The notes under the pieces are model-generated. The model worked only from the letters and a program-made list of their open reading frames with translations, was not told the origin of the DNA and did no database searches. From Flavobacteriaceae bacterium (GTDB lineage: Bacteria > Bacteroidota > Bacteroidia > Flavobacteriales > Flavobacteriaceae), in NCBI GenBank assembly GCA_947379965.1, contig CANCPC010000019.1, positions 1 to 34,952 of the forward strand: a stretch of DNA of 34,952 bases, given 5' to 3'. Position numbers and translations under genes: made by a program. Below, in pieces: positions 22,566-32,160 of the stretch (the first letter of the stretch is position 1; each line of letters begins with the position of its first letter).

Positions 22566-24836
22566 TTAGTGTTTAATTATTAAAACCGAAGGAACTCTAC
22601 TCAACCAAATACTTCTTGAATCCACAAGAGCTTTCCAACTTTCGATGCTAATAATCATTAAATCCTGTTTGGCTAAAAAGTCTTTTTTTATGATTTTTTC
22701 GGTCATCAAGGTAATGTTTTGAGGATATTTCTTTGCTAAAGAATCCAAAGCGCTATTTATTACAAAATTAGTACTTACTTGTCCATTTACATCCAAAACC
22801 ATAATTTCAGAATTATTATTAAAAATTAATTTTTGGGCATAATCTATCAAAAAGGAATCTTCAGCACTAAAAATTGGAATAAAAACCTGATGTGCATTTT
22901 GCAAATCTTTATCGATTAAAATACCCAAAGGCATACTAGTTTTAGATATAATTTGTCGAGTTCTTTCGTCGAATGGAGAATTTTCGAAAAGGCCTTCTCT
23001 TCCTGTAAATTTATCAATCAAACGATCAGGATTAATTATTCTGGTGGTAAATCCTAAAACCTTACCTAATAAAGTTCCTTCGAAAATAGATTTTCCTAGT
23101 CCAACTAAAAATAAATCATATTCACCACTATTGGCAATATCAGAAATATTGGCGTCAATATCTACAGTTGCTTTAAAAAGGGTTGTGATTTCTTGCTTTA
23201 AAATTTTTGATTCTTCGATAATTGGCTTAAAACTATTTTTTTCGAACTCGTCTAAATTATAGGGATGCATCTCATCGCTCAAGGCAAGGTGCATAACCGT
23301 TATAGTTGAACTTTCTTTTTGTTTTTTCACAAAACTATTGGCTAATCTTAAAAGTGATTTCCCTTTTTCGTTGTTTCCAAAGGAAATTAAAATATTGTAT
23401 TTTTTTGAATCCGAAGTTTCAACTAAACCATCAGAATCATTTGTTTTAAAAATATAATTAATCAAATTTAATGCAGGTCCGGTCATAAAAGTGGTTACTA
23501 ATGCCATAATAACCATCATCGTGAAAACTTCTGGGGTTAATACCTTTAAGTCTAAACCAATATTTAAAACGATCAACTCCATTAGACCTCTCGTATTCAT
23601 CAAGGCACCAATCGTAAAGCTATCTCGCCAAGTTTGACCAACAAATTTAGCTGCCAAAGCACTCCCTAAAAATTTTCCTATTACAGCTACTAAAATAATA
23701 AACCCCGTAATTTTCCATAAATAAGGATCATTAATTAACCCAATTTGGGTACGCAATCCTGTAAAAACAAAAAACAAAGGAAGTAATAAAATAACCGATA
23801 CGTCTTCTACTTTTTCAATGAATATACTTCTAAATTTAGTTATATCTGGCATAATTGCTCCCATCATAAAAGCACCAAAAAGAGCGTGTATTCCAATTAC
23901 TTCAGTAGTATAAGAGGAAATAATTAAGGTTAAGAAGAAAATAGCAACAACGGGTTTATTCAAATTATCTTTAGTTCCATATAATTCACCGATTTTTTTT
24001 AGAAATGGTTTTACAATAAAAATCATAACAATTACATAGAAAATTGCCAATCCAATTACGTAAAGAGAACTGACAAAAGTTCCCGCTTTAACAATGGCAA
24101 TAACTGCGGCAAGAATACACCAAGCGGTAATATCATCTGCAGCAGCACAAGTGATAACTATGGCTCCTAATTTAGTTTTATGAATCCCTCTTTCTTGAAC
24201 AATTCTAGCCAAAACAGGAAACGCTGTTATACTCATGGCAATCCCCATGAATAAAGAAAAAGGCAAAAAAGCAACTCCATTAGGAGCAAAATCATGATAG
24301 ACAAAATAAGCTAGCGCAATTCCTAAAGCGAACGGAATTACTATACTGGCATGACTAATAACAATAGCTTCATTTGCTCTGTTTTTTAGAACTTTTAAGT
24401 CAAGTTCCATGCCTATAATAAACATAAAAAGAATTAGCCCTATTTGACTTAAAAACTGTAAATTGCCTAGGGACTCTACAGGAAATAAAGAAGCTGAAAA
24501 ATCAGGAAAATACATCCCTAACAAAGAAGGTCCGAGAAAAATACCAGCAATGATTTCGCCAATTACAGAGGGCTGTCCCATTTTTCTAAAAATCCAACCA
24601 AAAAATCGAGCAATAACAATAATCGTTATGATTTGTGCTAAAAGGATGGCTAAAGGATGGTGCAAATTAAGTTCCATAGAGGATAGAAAATTATCCCAAT
24701 GATCATTTTCGATTATTGGGACCAACAATTTATTACCAATTTCTAAATCTTTTCCTTTACTTGCAATCCAATAAATCAATGCTGTAAAACCTCCAGTAAC
24801 AGCAAAATAGAATAGGGTATTTTTTATATTTTTCAT
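22566..24836 (-). CDS. CPA2-family cation:proton antiporter with C-terminal universal-stress-like domain
   Basis: 756 residues. Residues 1-440 hold about 12-13 membrane helices with the Na+/H+ exchanger pattern: MGQPSVIGEIIAGIFLGPSLLG, LILFMFIIGMELDL, FPVLARIVQERG, ITCAAADDITAWCILA (the acidic pair in the transport site), GALMNTRGLMELIVLNIGLDL. From about residue 460 on is a soluble region with universal-stress-type folds (KYNILISFGNNEKGKSLLRLA, GEYDLFLVGLGKSIFEGTLLG), probably cytoplasmic and regulatory. It likely exchanges Na+ or K+ for H+. The architecture is standard for Bacteroidota; the ion is not determined. Confidence 0.9.
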   Translation of the reverse strand: MKNIKNTLFYFAVTGGFTALIYWIASKGKDLEIGNKLLVPIIENDHWDNFLSSMELNLHHPLAILLAQIITIIVIARFFGWIFRKMGQPSVIGEIIAGIFLGPSLLGMYFPDFSASLFPVESLGNLQFLSQIGLILFMFIIGMELDLKVLKNRANEAIVISHASIVIPFALGIALAYFVYHDFAPNGVAFLPFSLFMGIAMSITAFPVLARIVQERGIHKTKLGAIVITCAAADDITAWCILAAVIAIVKAGTFVSSLYVIGLAIFYVIVMIFIVKPFLKKIGELYGTKDNLNKPVVAIFFLTLIISSYTTEVIGIHALFGAFMMGAIMPDITKFRSIFIEKVEDVSVILLLPLFFVFTGLRTQIGLINDPYLWKITGFIILVAVIGKFLGSALAAKFVGQTWRDSFTIGALMNTRGLMELIVLNIGLDLKVLTPEVFTMMVIMALVTTFMTGPALNLINYIFKTNDSDGLVETSDSKKYNILISFGNNEKGKSLLRLANSFVKKQKESSTITVMHLALSDEMHPYNLDEFEKNSFKPIIEESKILKQEITTLFKATVDIDANISDIANSGEYDLFLVGLGKSIFEGTLLGKVLGFTTRIINPDRLIDKFTGREGLFENSPFDERTRQIISKTSMPLGILIDKDLQNAHQVFIPIFSAEDSFLIDYAQKLIFNNNSEIMVLDVNGQVSTNFVINSALDSLAKKYPQNITLMTEKIIKKDFLAKQDLMIISIESWKALVDSRSIWLSRVPSVLIIKH

Positions 24837-24869
24837 ATAATATAATTTCAGCTTTCTATGTATTCACTA

Positions 24870-24877
24870 CAAAGATG
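24870..24877 (-). promoter_or_regulatory. Candidate -7 box of the antiporter gene
   Basis: On the minus strand CATCTTTG, one mismatch from TAnnTTTG, 33 bases before the ATG at 24836. Confidence 0.35.
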
Positions 24878-25003
24878 AGAAATCTTAGTTTAAAAATAAT
24901 ACAGTCAAAAAAATTAATAATAAAAATTTAATCTAAACAAAAATACTATTAAAAAAATCTATAAATGTAACATAGAAATCAGAAAAATATCTCCCGATTT
25001 TCT

Positions 25004-25011
25004 TACCTTTG
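25004..25011 (+). promoter_or_regulatory. -7 promoter box of the RND exporter gene
   Basis: TACCTTTG is a perfect match. Transcription would start near 25017, which excludes the ATG at 25014 and favours the ATG at 25032. Confidence 0.55.
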
Positions 25012-25031
25012 TAATGATTTTTATTTTTAAT

Positions 25032-27404
25032 ATGAAAAAACAAATAAAAGTAGGATTTTGGGAAATCATTGCCCAAATCATACTCAAAAATAGAGTTGTA
25101 ATTCTCGGAATTATTCTTATATTAACGATTTTTCTTGGTTATCAATGGAAAAACCTTAGAATGACATATACCGAAGCCAACTTGCTTCCAAAAAATCACA
25201 TAGTAAATAAACAATATCAGGATTTCTTGAATAGGTTTGGTGAAGAAGGTAATTTGATAGTTATTGGCTTCAAAGACGATTCCTTTTTTACTCCAAAAGC
25301 TTATGCAGCTTGGAGTGAATTAATGACAGGATTAAAAAATTCTAAAGAAGTTGAAGTTGTAGTTTCCTTAAATGACCTCAAAAAACTACAAAAAGATACC
25401 ATTGCCGAGAAATTCGAATTAGTTCCCCTTGTAGATCAAAAACAATCGAATAACAGAACTTACTTAGGAAAAATAAAAGACGAGTTATTTCATAAATTGC
25501 CTTTTTATGAGGGTTTATTGTTCAACAAAAAAACAGGAAGTATTCGTTCAGCAGTTTATTTGAACAAAAAAATAGTTAATACAGCAGACCGAAAAACATT
25601 TATTATCGAAAATTTGGTTCCAAAAATCGAGAAATTCGAGAAAACTACAGGTATCGATCTTCGCGTTTCGGGAATGCCTTACATCCGAACTATCAATGCC
25701 GAAAACATGAAAGGCGAAATCACATTCTTTATTTGTGCGGCATTATTTATAACTTCTTTAATTTTCTTTTTATTTTTTCGCTCCGTTCTTGCCACAACTA
25801 TTTCGGTCTTTATCTTGCTGTTAAGTGTGATTTGGTCATTCGGAACACTAGGATTATTTCATTATAAAATCACAATTCTTACCGCTATTGTTCCACCATT
25901 AATTATTGTTATTGGTATTACAAACTGTATTTTTCTCATCAATAAATACCAGCAAGAAATTCTATTGCATCGCAATCAGACTATAGCTTTGGAGCGAGTA
26001 ATTTCAAAAATTGGTGTTTCAACTTTGATGACTAACCTTACTACAGCTGCAGGTTTTGCTACGTTTATGATTACGGGTAACGATTTGCTTTTTGAATTTG
26101 GATTAGTAACTTCAATAAATGTTATTACGGTTTATCTTATTACCTTATTAATCGTGCCTATTGGGTCTAGTATTGTAGCAATACCTAAGGATAAACATCT
26201 TTACCATCTAAAAAAAACATACCTATCCTCTGTTTTAAATTGGGTTGAATATGCAGTAAGAAACAACCGAAAAACTATTTACATCATTTATGGTTTACTA
26301 ATGGTTTTTAGTGTGATTGGAGTTTCTAAAATGAAAGTCTCAGGCAGTTTAATAGGAGAAATGCCAAAGTCAGCTTCCTTTTTTAAAGATATTCTTTTCT
26401 TTGAAAAAGAGTTTAATGGTGTTATGCCACTTGAAATAATGATCAATACCAAACACAAAAAAGGGGTTATGAAATTGACCACTTTAAAAAAAATGGACGA
26501 ATTACAACAAACAATTTCCGAAATACAAGTATTATCAAAACCGGTTTCAATTGTGAATTTGGTCAAATATTCCAAACAAGCTTATTATAATGGTAATCCA
26601 GAATATTACGAATTACCTACTTCACAAGAACAAGCCTTTATACTTTCCTATGCTAAAAAGGCAACCAAAAACACAAAGGACAATTTGATGAAAAGTTATT
26701 TAGATTCCACCGGACAATATGCCCGAATCACGACTTTCATGAAAGATATTGGAACCGATGAAATGGCAAAAGTCGAAGGAAAATTGAAGTCAAAAATCGA
26801 AAAAGTCTTTCCAAAAGACCGCTACGAAGTTACCTTGACAGGCAAAGCATTGGTTTTTCAAAAAGGAACCTCTTATTTAATAGATAACCTTATCGAATCG
26901 CTCATTTTTGCAATTTTATTAATCGCAGGTTTAATGGCATATATGTTCCGATCCTCAAAAATGATCTTGGTTTCTATCATCACAAACATCCTTCCGCTTT
27001 TTATCACTTCAGGATTGATGGGGTATTTTGGCATTCCGCTTAAACCTTCAACTATTTTGGTTTTCAGTATTGCTTTCGGAATTTCGGTAGATAATGCCAT
27101 TCAGTTTATGGCCAAATACCGTCATGACCTGATTGAAAATAACGGAAAAATCAAGAAATCAGTGTTTAGTGCGCTACATGAAACAGGTGTTAGTACCTTT
27201 TACACTTCGGTTGTATTAGTTTTCGGATTTGCTATTTTCACACTTTCTAGTTTTAGCGGAACAATTGCCCTTGGAGGTTTAATTTCATGCACTTTACTTT
27301 TCGCAATGTTTGCAAACCTTTTGGTATTACCTGCTTTAGTCTTAACTTTCGAAAAAAAGAAAGCTATTATAGAAGATGTTTTGGAAAATGATGTCTTGGA
27401 GTAG
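25032..27404 (+). CDS. RND/MMPL-family membrane exporter
   Basis: 790 residues with the duplicated RND layout: one helix (about 20-40), a large external domain, five or six helices (about 225-400), a second external domain and six more helices (about 620-780). Motifs include GITNCIFLINKYQQE in the first half and FGISVDNAIQFMAKYRHD in the second, the membrane carboxylate region of patched/MMPL-type transporters. Such proteins export lipids, hopanoids or hydrophobic compounds by proton motive force; the substrate here is unknown and no adaptor or outer-membrane channel gene is adjacent. An ATG at 25014 would add MIFIFN but overlaps the inferred transcription start, so the start at 25032 (MKKQIKVGFWEI) is preferred. 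Confidence 0.87.
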   Translation: MKKQIKVGFWEIIAQIILKNRVVILGIILILTIFLGYQWKNLRMTYTEANLLPKNHIVNKQYQDFLNRFGEEGNLIVIGFKDDSFFTPKAYAAWSELMTGLKNSKEVEVVVSLNDLKKLQKDTIAEKFELVPLVDQKQSNNRTYLGKIKDELFHKLPFYEGLLFNKKTGSIRSAVYLNKKIVNTADRKTFIIENLVPKIEKFEKTTGIDLRVSGMPYIRTINAENMKGEITFFICAALFITSLIFFLFFRSVLATTISVFILLLSVIWSFGTLGLFHYKITILTAIVPPLIIVIGITNCIFLINKYQQEILLHRNQTIALERVISKIGVSTLMTNLTTAAGFATFMITGNDLLFEFGLVTSINVITVYLITLLIVPIGSSIVAIPKDKHLYHLKKTYLSSVLNWVEYAVRNNRKTIYIIYGLLMVFSVIGVSKMKVSGSLIGEMPKSASFFKDILFFEKEFNGVMPLEIMINTKHKKGVMKLTTLKKMDELQQTISEIQVLSKPVSIVNLVKYSKQAYYNGNPEYYELPTSQEQAFILSYAKKATKNTKDNLMKSYLDSTGQYARITTFMKDIGTDEMAKVEGKLKSKIEKVFPKDRYEVTLTGKALVFQKGTSYLIDNLIESLIFAILLIAGLMAYMFRSSKMILVSIITNILPLFITSGLMGYFGIPLKPSTILVFSIAFGISVDNAIQFMAKYRHDLIENNGKIKKSVFSALHETGVSTFYTSVVLVFGFAIFTLSSFSGTIALGGLISCTLLFAMFANLLVLPALVLTFEKKKAIIEDVLENDVLE

Positions 27405-27460
27405 TTTGAAATTGCTAGTTTTTGAATTGTTCTAAGGCTACTAAAATAACAATAATCAAC

Positions 27461-27468
27461 TATATTTG
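27461..27468 (+). promoter_or_regulatory. -7 promoter box of asnS
   Basis: TATATTTG is a perfect match, placing the transcription start near 27474, almost at the first in-frame ATG (27477) and about 30 bases before the second (27504). Confidence 0.55.
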
Positions 27469-27503
27469 TAATTCAAATGAATCACAATCATAACTCAATC
27501 ACG

Positions 27504-28937
27504 ATGAGACATACCAAAGTTATAGACTTGCTAAATAGCACCAAATCACTTACGGCAATCAATGCAAAAGGTTGGGTACGAACTTTTAGAAATAATCAAT
27601 TTATTGCTTTAAATGATGGGTCGACCATCAATACTATACAATGTGTAGTAGATTTTGAAAATACATCCGAGGCAACGCTAAAAAGAATAACAACTGGGGC
27701 AGCAATTTCGGTAACGGGAACCTTAGTCGAAAGCAAAGGTGCTGGACAGAAATATGAAATTCAGGTTACAGAATTAGAAATTCTTGGTGACTCAGATCCG
27801 GAAAAATTTCCAATGCAACCCAAAAAACATTCCCTAGAATTCTTGCGTGAAAACGCGCATTTAAGAGTTCGTACTAATGCTTTCGGAGCCATTATGCGTA
27901 TTCGTTCGGTCTTATCATTTGCTGTTCACAGCTATTTTCAACAAAAAGGGTTTGTGTATGTCAACACGCCAATCATAACTGGAGCTGATGCCGAAGGGGC
28001 TGGCGAAATGTTTCAAGTGACTTCATTACCATTAGACAATTTGCCAAAAAATGAAGAAGACAACATTGACTATAAAAAAGATTTCTTTGGAAAACATACG
28101 AACTTAACCGTTTCTGGACAATTAGAAGGCGAAACTTTTGCCATGGCTTTAGGTCAAATTTATACTTTTGGACCCACATTTAGAGCCGAAAACTCCAATA
28201 CTTCACGACATTTAGCTGAATTTTGGATGATTGAACCCGAAGTGGCTTTCAATGATTTGAATGACAATATGGACTTGGCCGAGGATTTTATTCAGTATGT
28301 AATCAAATATACTTTGGAAAAATGTCCTGAGGATTTGAAATTCTTAGAAGGAAGATTATTGGAAGAAGAAAAATCGAAACCACAAGCCGAAAGAAGTGAA
28401 ATGGCTTTGCTAGAAAAACTGAATTTTGTTTTGGAAAACAACTTCAAACGCGTTTCTTATACAGAAGCAATAGATATTTTGAGAGATTGCACACCAAATA
28501 AAAAGAAGAAATTTCAATACATTATCAATGAGTGGGGCGCAGATTTACAATCGGAACACGAGCGTTATTTGGTGGAAAAACACTTTAAATGTCCGGTAAT
28601 ATTGTTTGATTATCCAGCAAATATCAAGGCGTTTTATATGCGTTTGAACGAAGACGGAAAAACGGTTCGCGCCATGGATATTCTTTTTCCAGGAATTGGA
28701 GAAATTGTGGGAGGTTCTCAAAGAGAAGAACGTTTTGACGTTTTAGTCGAAAAAATGAAAGTCTTAGGAATAAGCGAAGAAGAATTATGGTGGTATTTAG
28801 ACACTCGAAGATTTGGAAGCGCAGTTCATTCTGGTTTTGGACTAGGATTCGAAAGATTGGTTCTTTTTGTAACCGGTATGACAAATATTCGAGACGTAAT
28901 TCCTTTCCCGAGAACGCCAATGAACGCCGATTTTTAA
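27504..28937 (+). CDS. asnS: Asparaginyl-tRNA synthetase
   Basis: 477-residue class IIb synthetase. An N-terminal OB-fold anticodon-binding domain (about 1-110, with [18 protein letters not shown]) precedes the catalytic core: motif 1 near [22 protein letters not shown], motif 2 in [21 protein letters not shown], and motif 3 in [21 protein letters not shown]. The ending PFPRTP is typical of AsnRS. An upstream in-frame ATG at 27477 would add MNHNHNSIT, but this is not part of the fold and would leave almost no leader, so I prefer 27504 ([12 protein letters not shown]). A fuller family alignment would settle this. Confidence 0.94.
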   Translation: MRHTKVIDLLNSTKSLTAINAKGWVRTFRNNQFIALNDGSTINTIQCVVDFENTSEATLKRITTGAAISVTGTLVESKGAGQKYEIQVTELEILGDSDPEKFPMQPKKHSLEFLRENAHLRVRTNAFGAIMRIRSVLSFAVHSYFQQKGFVYVNTPIITGADAEGAGEMFQVTSLPLDNLPKNEEDNIDYKKDFFGKHTNLTVSGQLEGETFAMALGQIYTFGPTFRAENSNTSRHLAEFWMIEPEVAFNDLNDNMDLAEDFIQYVIKYTLEKCPEDLKFLEGRLLEEEKSKPQAERSEMALLEKLNFVLENNFKRVSYTEAIDILRDCTPNKKKKFQYIINEWGADLQSEHERYLVEKHFKCPVILFDYPANIKAFYMRLNEDGKTVRAMDILFPGIGEIVGGSQREERFDVLVEKMKVLGISEEELWWYLDTRRFGSAVHSGFGLGFERLVLFVTGMTNIRDVIPFPRTPMNADF

Positions 28938-28948
28938 AAAAAGTTGAA

Positions 28949-28980
28949 TTGTTTAATCGTTTTTTTAACCGATTAAACAA
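28949..28980. repeat. Hairpin between asnS and rpoN
   Basis: An 11-bp perfect inverted repeat (TTGTTTAATCG, 28949-28959, with its complement at 28970-28980) and a 10-base T-rich loop, 12 bases after the asnS stop codon and 25 bases before rpoN. The usual T-tract is missing from the 3' side, so it may act as an attenuator or mRNA end stabiliser, or be intergenic filler. Confidence 0.5.
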
Positions 28981-29005
28981 ATAACCGAATTAACGATTAA
29001 AATTA

Positions 29006-30481
29006 ATGCTTAAGCAATTTCTAAATCTAAAATTATCTCAAAAATTATCTCCACAACAAATCCAGTTGATGAAGTTAATTCAATTGCCTACGCAAGCATT
29101 CGAACAACGTCTGTTAGAAGAAATGAATGAAAATCCAGCGTTAGAAAGCGGAATCGAGGAAGAAGAAATTTATGATAAAGACGAATTCGATAATGATGAT
29201 TCAAATGACGAATTTGATGATTATGACGATCAGGAAAGTGAAGACACGAGCGACATTAATATTGACGAATACTTAAGTAGTGACGAAACGCCGGAATACA
29301 AAACCCAAGTTAATAATTACAGCGATGATGATGAAGAACATGAGTCGCCACTAGTTGCACCTATTAGTTTTCACCAAGATTTAATCAATCAATTAAATAC
29401 TTTTATATTGAATGATGAAGAGCGAGAAATAGCGGAATTTCTTGTGGGTAGCATTGATGATATGGGTTATATCCGACGAAGTATTCCTGATATTGTTGAC
29501 GATATGGCATTTACCCAAGGGATTTACACGGATGAAAAAACTGTCGACAGAATGTTGCATATCATTCACGAACTGGAACCCTCAGGTGTAGGAGCACGTG
29601 ATTTGCAGGAATGTTTATTGTTGCAATTAAAGCACAAAACGCCTACTGAATATGTGGCTTTGGCCATAGATATTATCGAAAATCAGTTTGATTCTTTTAC
29701 CAAAAAACATTATGACAAACTATTACAAAAACAGTCTGTTTCGAATGACAAACTTAAAACTGCCATTCACGAAATAGAAAAATTAAACCCAAAACCAGGA
29801 GGTTCCTTTACTGGAAGCAACAAAATTACCGAACATGTCGTTCCTGATTTTGCTATTCGAATTGTAGAGGATGAATTAGTTTTGACCCTAAATGGAAGAA
29901 ATGCTCCTTCTTTACATGTTTCCAAAGATTATCAGGAAATGATGCAGACGTATAAAAGTTCTCGCGATAAATCGAATGCGCAAAAAGACGCCGTTCAGTT
30001 TATCAAACAAAAATTAGATTCTGCTAAATGGTTTATCGATGCCATCAAACAACGTCAAGAAACACTTTATGTGACCATGAATGCGATTATGCATTATCAA
30101 CAAGAATATTTTCTTGAGGGCGATGAAACCAAACTAAAACCGATGATCTTAAAAGACATTGCTGATATGGTTGGACTTGATATTTCGACCATTTCTCGTG
30201 TGGCAAATAGCAAATATGTAGAAACTCCTTATGGAACAAAACTGATCAAAGAATTTTTCTCGGAAGCGATGAAAAATGACCAAGGCGAAGAGGTATCAAC
30301 GCTCGAAATCAAGAAAATTTTACAAAATGTGATTGAAGACGAGGATAAACAAAAACCGCTTCCGGACGATCAATTGGCCGAAATCCTTTTGGAAAAAGGG
30401 TATCCAATTGCAAGACGGACCATTGCAAAATACCGTGAACAACTAGATATTCCTGTGGCAAGAATGAGGAAGAAAATGTAG
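29006..30481 (+). CDS. rpoN: RNA polymerase sigma-54 factor
   Basis: 491 residues. Region I is the Gln/Leu-rich activator-contact segment (LSPQQIQLMKLIQLPTQAF, residues 16-34). Region II is a long acidic stretch (about 50-118). Region III carries the core-binding part and a helix-turn-helix around LKDIADMVGLDISTISRVANS. The signature RpoN box A469-R-R-T-I-A-K-Y-R-E478 lies near the C-terminus. It directs transcription from -24/-12 promoters with AAA+ activators. It lies 68 bases after asnS, probably co-transcribed in part. It is a complete, ordinary sigma-54. Confidence 0.96.
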   Translation: MLKQFLNLKLSQKLSPQQIQLMKLIQLPTQAFEQRLLEEMNENPALESGIEEEEIYDKDEFDNDDSNDEFDDYDDQESEDTSDINIDEYLSSDETPEYKTQVNNYSDDDEEHESPLVAPISFHQDLINQLNTFILNDEEREIAEFLVGSIDDMGYIRRSIPDIVDDMAFTQGIYTDEKTVDRMLHIIHELEPSGVGARDLQECLLLQLKHKTPTEYVALAIDIIENQFDSFTKKHYDKLLQKQSVSNDKLKTAIHEIEKLNPKPGGSFTGSNKITEHVVPDFAIRIVEDELVLTLNGRNAPSLHVSKDYQEMMQTYKSSRDKSNAQKDAVQFIKQKLDSAKWFIDAIKQRQETLYVTMNAIMHYQQEYFLEGDETKLKPMILKDIADMVGLDISTISRVANSKYVETPYGTKLIKEFFSEAMKNDQGEEVSTLEIKKILQNVIEDEDKQKPLPDDQLAEILLEKGYPIARRTIAKYREQLDIPVARMRKKM

Positions 30482-30546
30482 TGATTTAAGATTGAAGATT
30501 AACGATTTTTGATTTCAGATTAAGTGATGATAAATAAAAATGTTTT

Positions 30547-30771
30547 ATGAATTATAAATATTTATTGTATAGTTTTTTATTTGCATTAGCTGCCTTTGCC
30601 TATTATCTATTTAATAAATGGCGGGTAAACGTGAGAAAAGAAAAGGCTGAAGGATTTTATAAACCAGATACATATGTTGGAATTGTCAGTAATTGGATAA
30701 TTACAATACGTTTTGCAATAGCTTTAATAATCTACTTCTTCGACGCTATTGGACAAAAAAAATACACTTGA
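30547..30771 (+). CDS. Small hypothetical membrane protein
   Basis: 74 residues, unrecognised. A hydrophobic N-terminal helix (about 6-22), a charged middle (NKWRVNVRKEKAEGFYKPDTY, residues 23-43) and a second hydrophobic segment (about 48-66) suggest a small two-helix membrane protein. It overlaps the next gene by 4 bases (TTGA), which supports real translation and coupling. It lies 65 bases after rpoN. Confidence 0.6.
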   Translation: MNYKYLLYSFLFALAAFAYYLFNKWRVNVRKEKAEGFYKPDTYVGIVSNWIITIRFAIALIIYFFDAIGQKKYT

Positions 30772-31373
30772 AAAAAATCCTTCCTTTTTTTTCCTATTTA
30801 TTCCATCCGATATTTACTTCGGTGTATGCGGCATTCATATACTTTTTTTTGAATGGTTTTTATTTTTCAAATCCAGAAAAATACTTCGCTATTTTTCAAA
30901 TAATTGTTATAACGATAGTACTTCCAATCTTGTTTTATTTTGGATTGCGAACAATGGGAAAAGTAAATTCGGTAATGATTTCGGAAGTTTCACAACGCAA
31001 AATTCCGTTAGTTATTCAGTGTTTTTTGACTGTTTTGCTTATTCAAAAAAGCATCACATTAGAGCATTTTCCTGAATTTCATTTTTTCTTTTTGGGAGGA
31101 TTATTGAGTACCGTTTTAGCTTTGATTTTTGTGTTCTTTAAAACAAAAGCTAGTCTTCATATGTTAGCCATTAGCGCTTTGACCGTTTTCGTTATTGGAT
31201 TGAGCATTCATAATCAAACCCATAACATTTATATGATTGCGTTTTTTGTATTTATAAATGGTGTTGTTGCTACTTCACGACTGGAAATGAAAGCACATAC
31301 AAATAATGAAATAGTGATTGGGTTTATTTTTGGAGTTATTCCACAGATTCTTTTATTGCATTTTTGGTTATAG
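30768..31373 (+). CDS. Multi-helix membrane protein, possibly divergent PAP2-like
   Basis: 201 residues from a TTG start at 30768 that overlaps the preceding stop codon as TTGA; the frame is open further upstream to an ATG at 30693, but that extension lies inside the preceding gene in another frame and is not membrane-like. About six helices are seen. Motifs K-x-S-L-H (TKASLHMLA) and SRLEMKAHTNNEIVIGFIFG recall, loosely, the K...H...R...H layout of PAP2 lipid phosphatases, but the family's key arginine-proline and Ser-Gly-His motifs are not clear. I therefore treat enzyme activity as unproven. It is convergent with the beta-barrel gene, overlapping it by 6 bases. Confidence 0.7.
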   Translation: MKKILPFFSYLFHPIFTSVYAAFIYFFLNGFYFSNPEKYFAIFQIIVITIVLPILFYFGLRTMGKVNSVMISEVSQRKIPLVIQCFLTVLLIQKSITLEHFPEFHFFFLGGLLSTVLALIFVFFKTKASLHMLAISALTVFVIGLSIHNQTHNIYMIAFFVFINGVVATSRLEMKAHTNNEIVIGFIFGVIPQILLLHFWL

Positions 31374-32063
31374 AATATAAAACATAATCCCAACATTGAA
31401 TGCATTCATTGTAAGGGATTCATTGCCTATTTTTACTGATTTAAACATAGAATTTAAACCATAATAAGCATATACATTTATCGAATTATATCCTGCAGAA
31501 ATATAAGCTCCGTATTGAAATTTATTAAAATCATTATTTCGAGAAATTACCACTTTTTCAAGTCCGTCTTTATAAATAGATCTATCGTATAAAAGATAAC
31601 CAAATTTAAAACCGCTATAAATCCTCCAAAATTTATAGCTTTCATAAGTTGAAGAACGCCATCTAAATTCGATAGGTATTTCTATTATAAATTGCTCAAA
31701 TCTATTTTTGTTATAGGGAGTTTGTGAACTAATAATGGAATAATTAGGGGATTCATTAGATCCTTTAATAACTATATTATGATTGAAACTATTGTATGTA
31801 AAACCTAATCCTGGAGCTATTGCTACTGTTCTACTTTTATTAAAGGGCATGTCTCTAAGAAAACCCGCTGACAATCCTGGTGAAAATGTGTTTTGTGTTA
31901 ACCCTAGGGGTTTATGTTGTAACGTGTTTAAGGTAAAACCAAAATAAAATTGATCTTCTCTATAAAGGGAATCTATTTTGGTGGCAGAAAAAACTGGATT
32001 AGCATCTTGTGCAAAGCCATTAAATACATAGAACAAAAGAAATATTTTGAAAAAGGAACGCAT
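31368..32063 (-). CDS. Outer-membrane beta-barrel protein (OMP_b-brl_2/PorT-like)
   Basis: 231 residues with a signal peptide ending near NGFAQ (residue 19). It is then rich in alternating aromatic and polar strands: FYFGFTLNTLQHKPLG, SPGLSAGFLRDMPFNKSRTVAIAPGLGFTYNSF, FIIEIPIEFRWRSS, YKFWRIYSGFKFGYLLY, YGAYISAGYNSINVYAYYG, ending NVGIMFYIL. This fits an eight-stranded porin-like barrel of the PorT-related group in Bacteroidota. PorT itself is a T9SS component, but many relatives are not, so I do not assign that role. The 3' end overlaps the convergent upstream gene by 6 bases. Confidence 0.8.
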   Translation of the reverse strand: MRSFFKIFLLFYVFNGFAQDANPVFSATKIDSLYREDQFYFGFTLNTLQHKPLGLTQNTFSPGLSAGFLRDMPFNKSRTVAIAPGLGFTYNSFNHNIVIKGSNESPNYSIISSQTPYNKNRFEQFIIEIPIEFRWRSSTYESYKFWRIYSGFKFGYLLYDRSIYKDGLEKVVISRNNDFNKFQYGAYISAGYNSINVYAYYGLNSMFKSVKIGNESLTMNAFNVGIMFYIL

Positions 32064-32160
32064 AGCTAATTATTGTGGGTTAAAAATACAAAAAAATATG
32101 TCAAAAGCACATTTTTAGAATTTATCAAATTTGATTAAAATTCATATATAAATTTAATGT

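Noticed and set aside
31368..32063. Assignment as the T9SS component PorT/SprT
   Set aside because: The fold is a generic small beta-barrel shared by many Bacteroidota proteins, and nothing in the sequence or neighbourhood singles out PorT.
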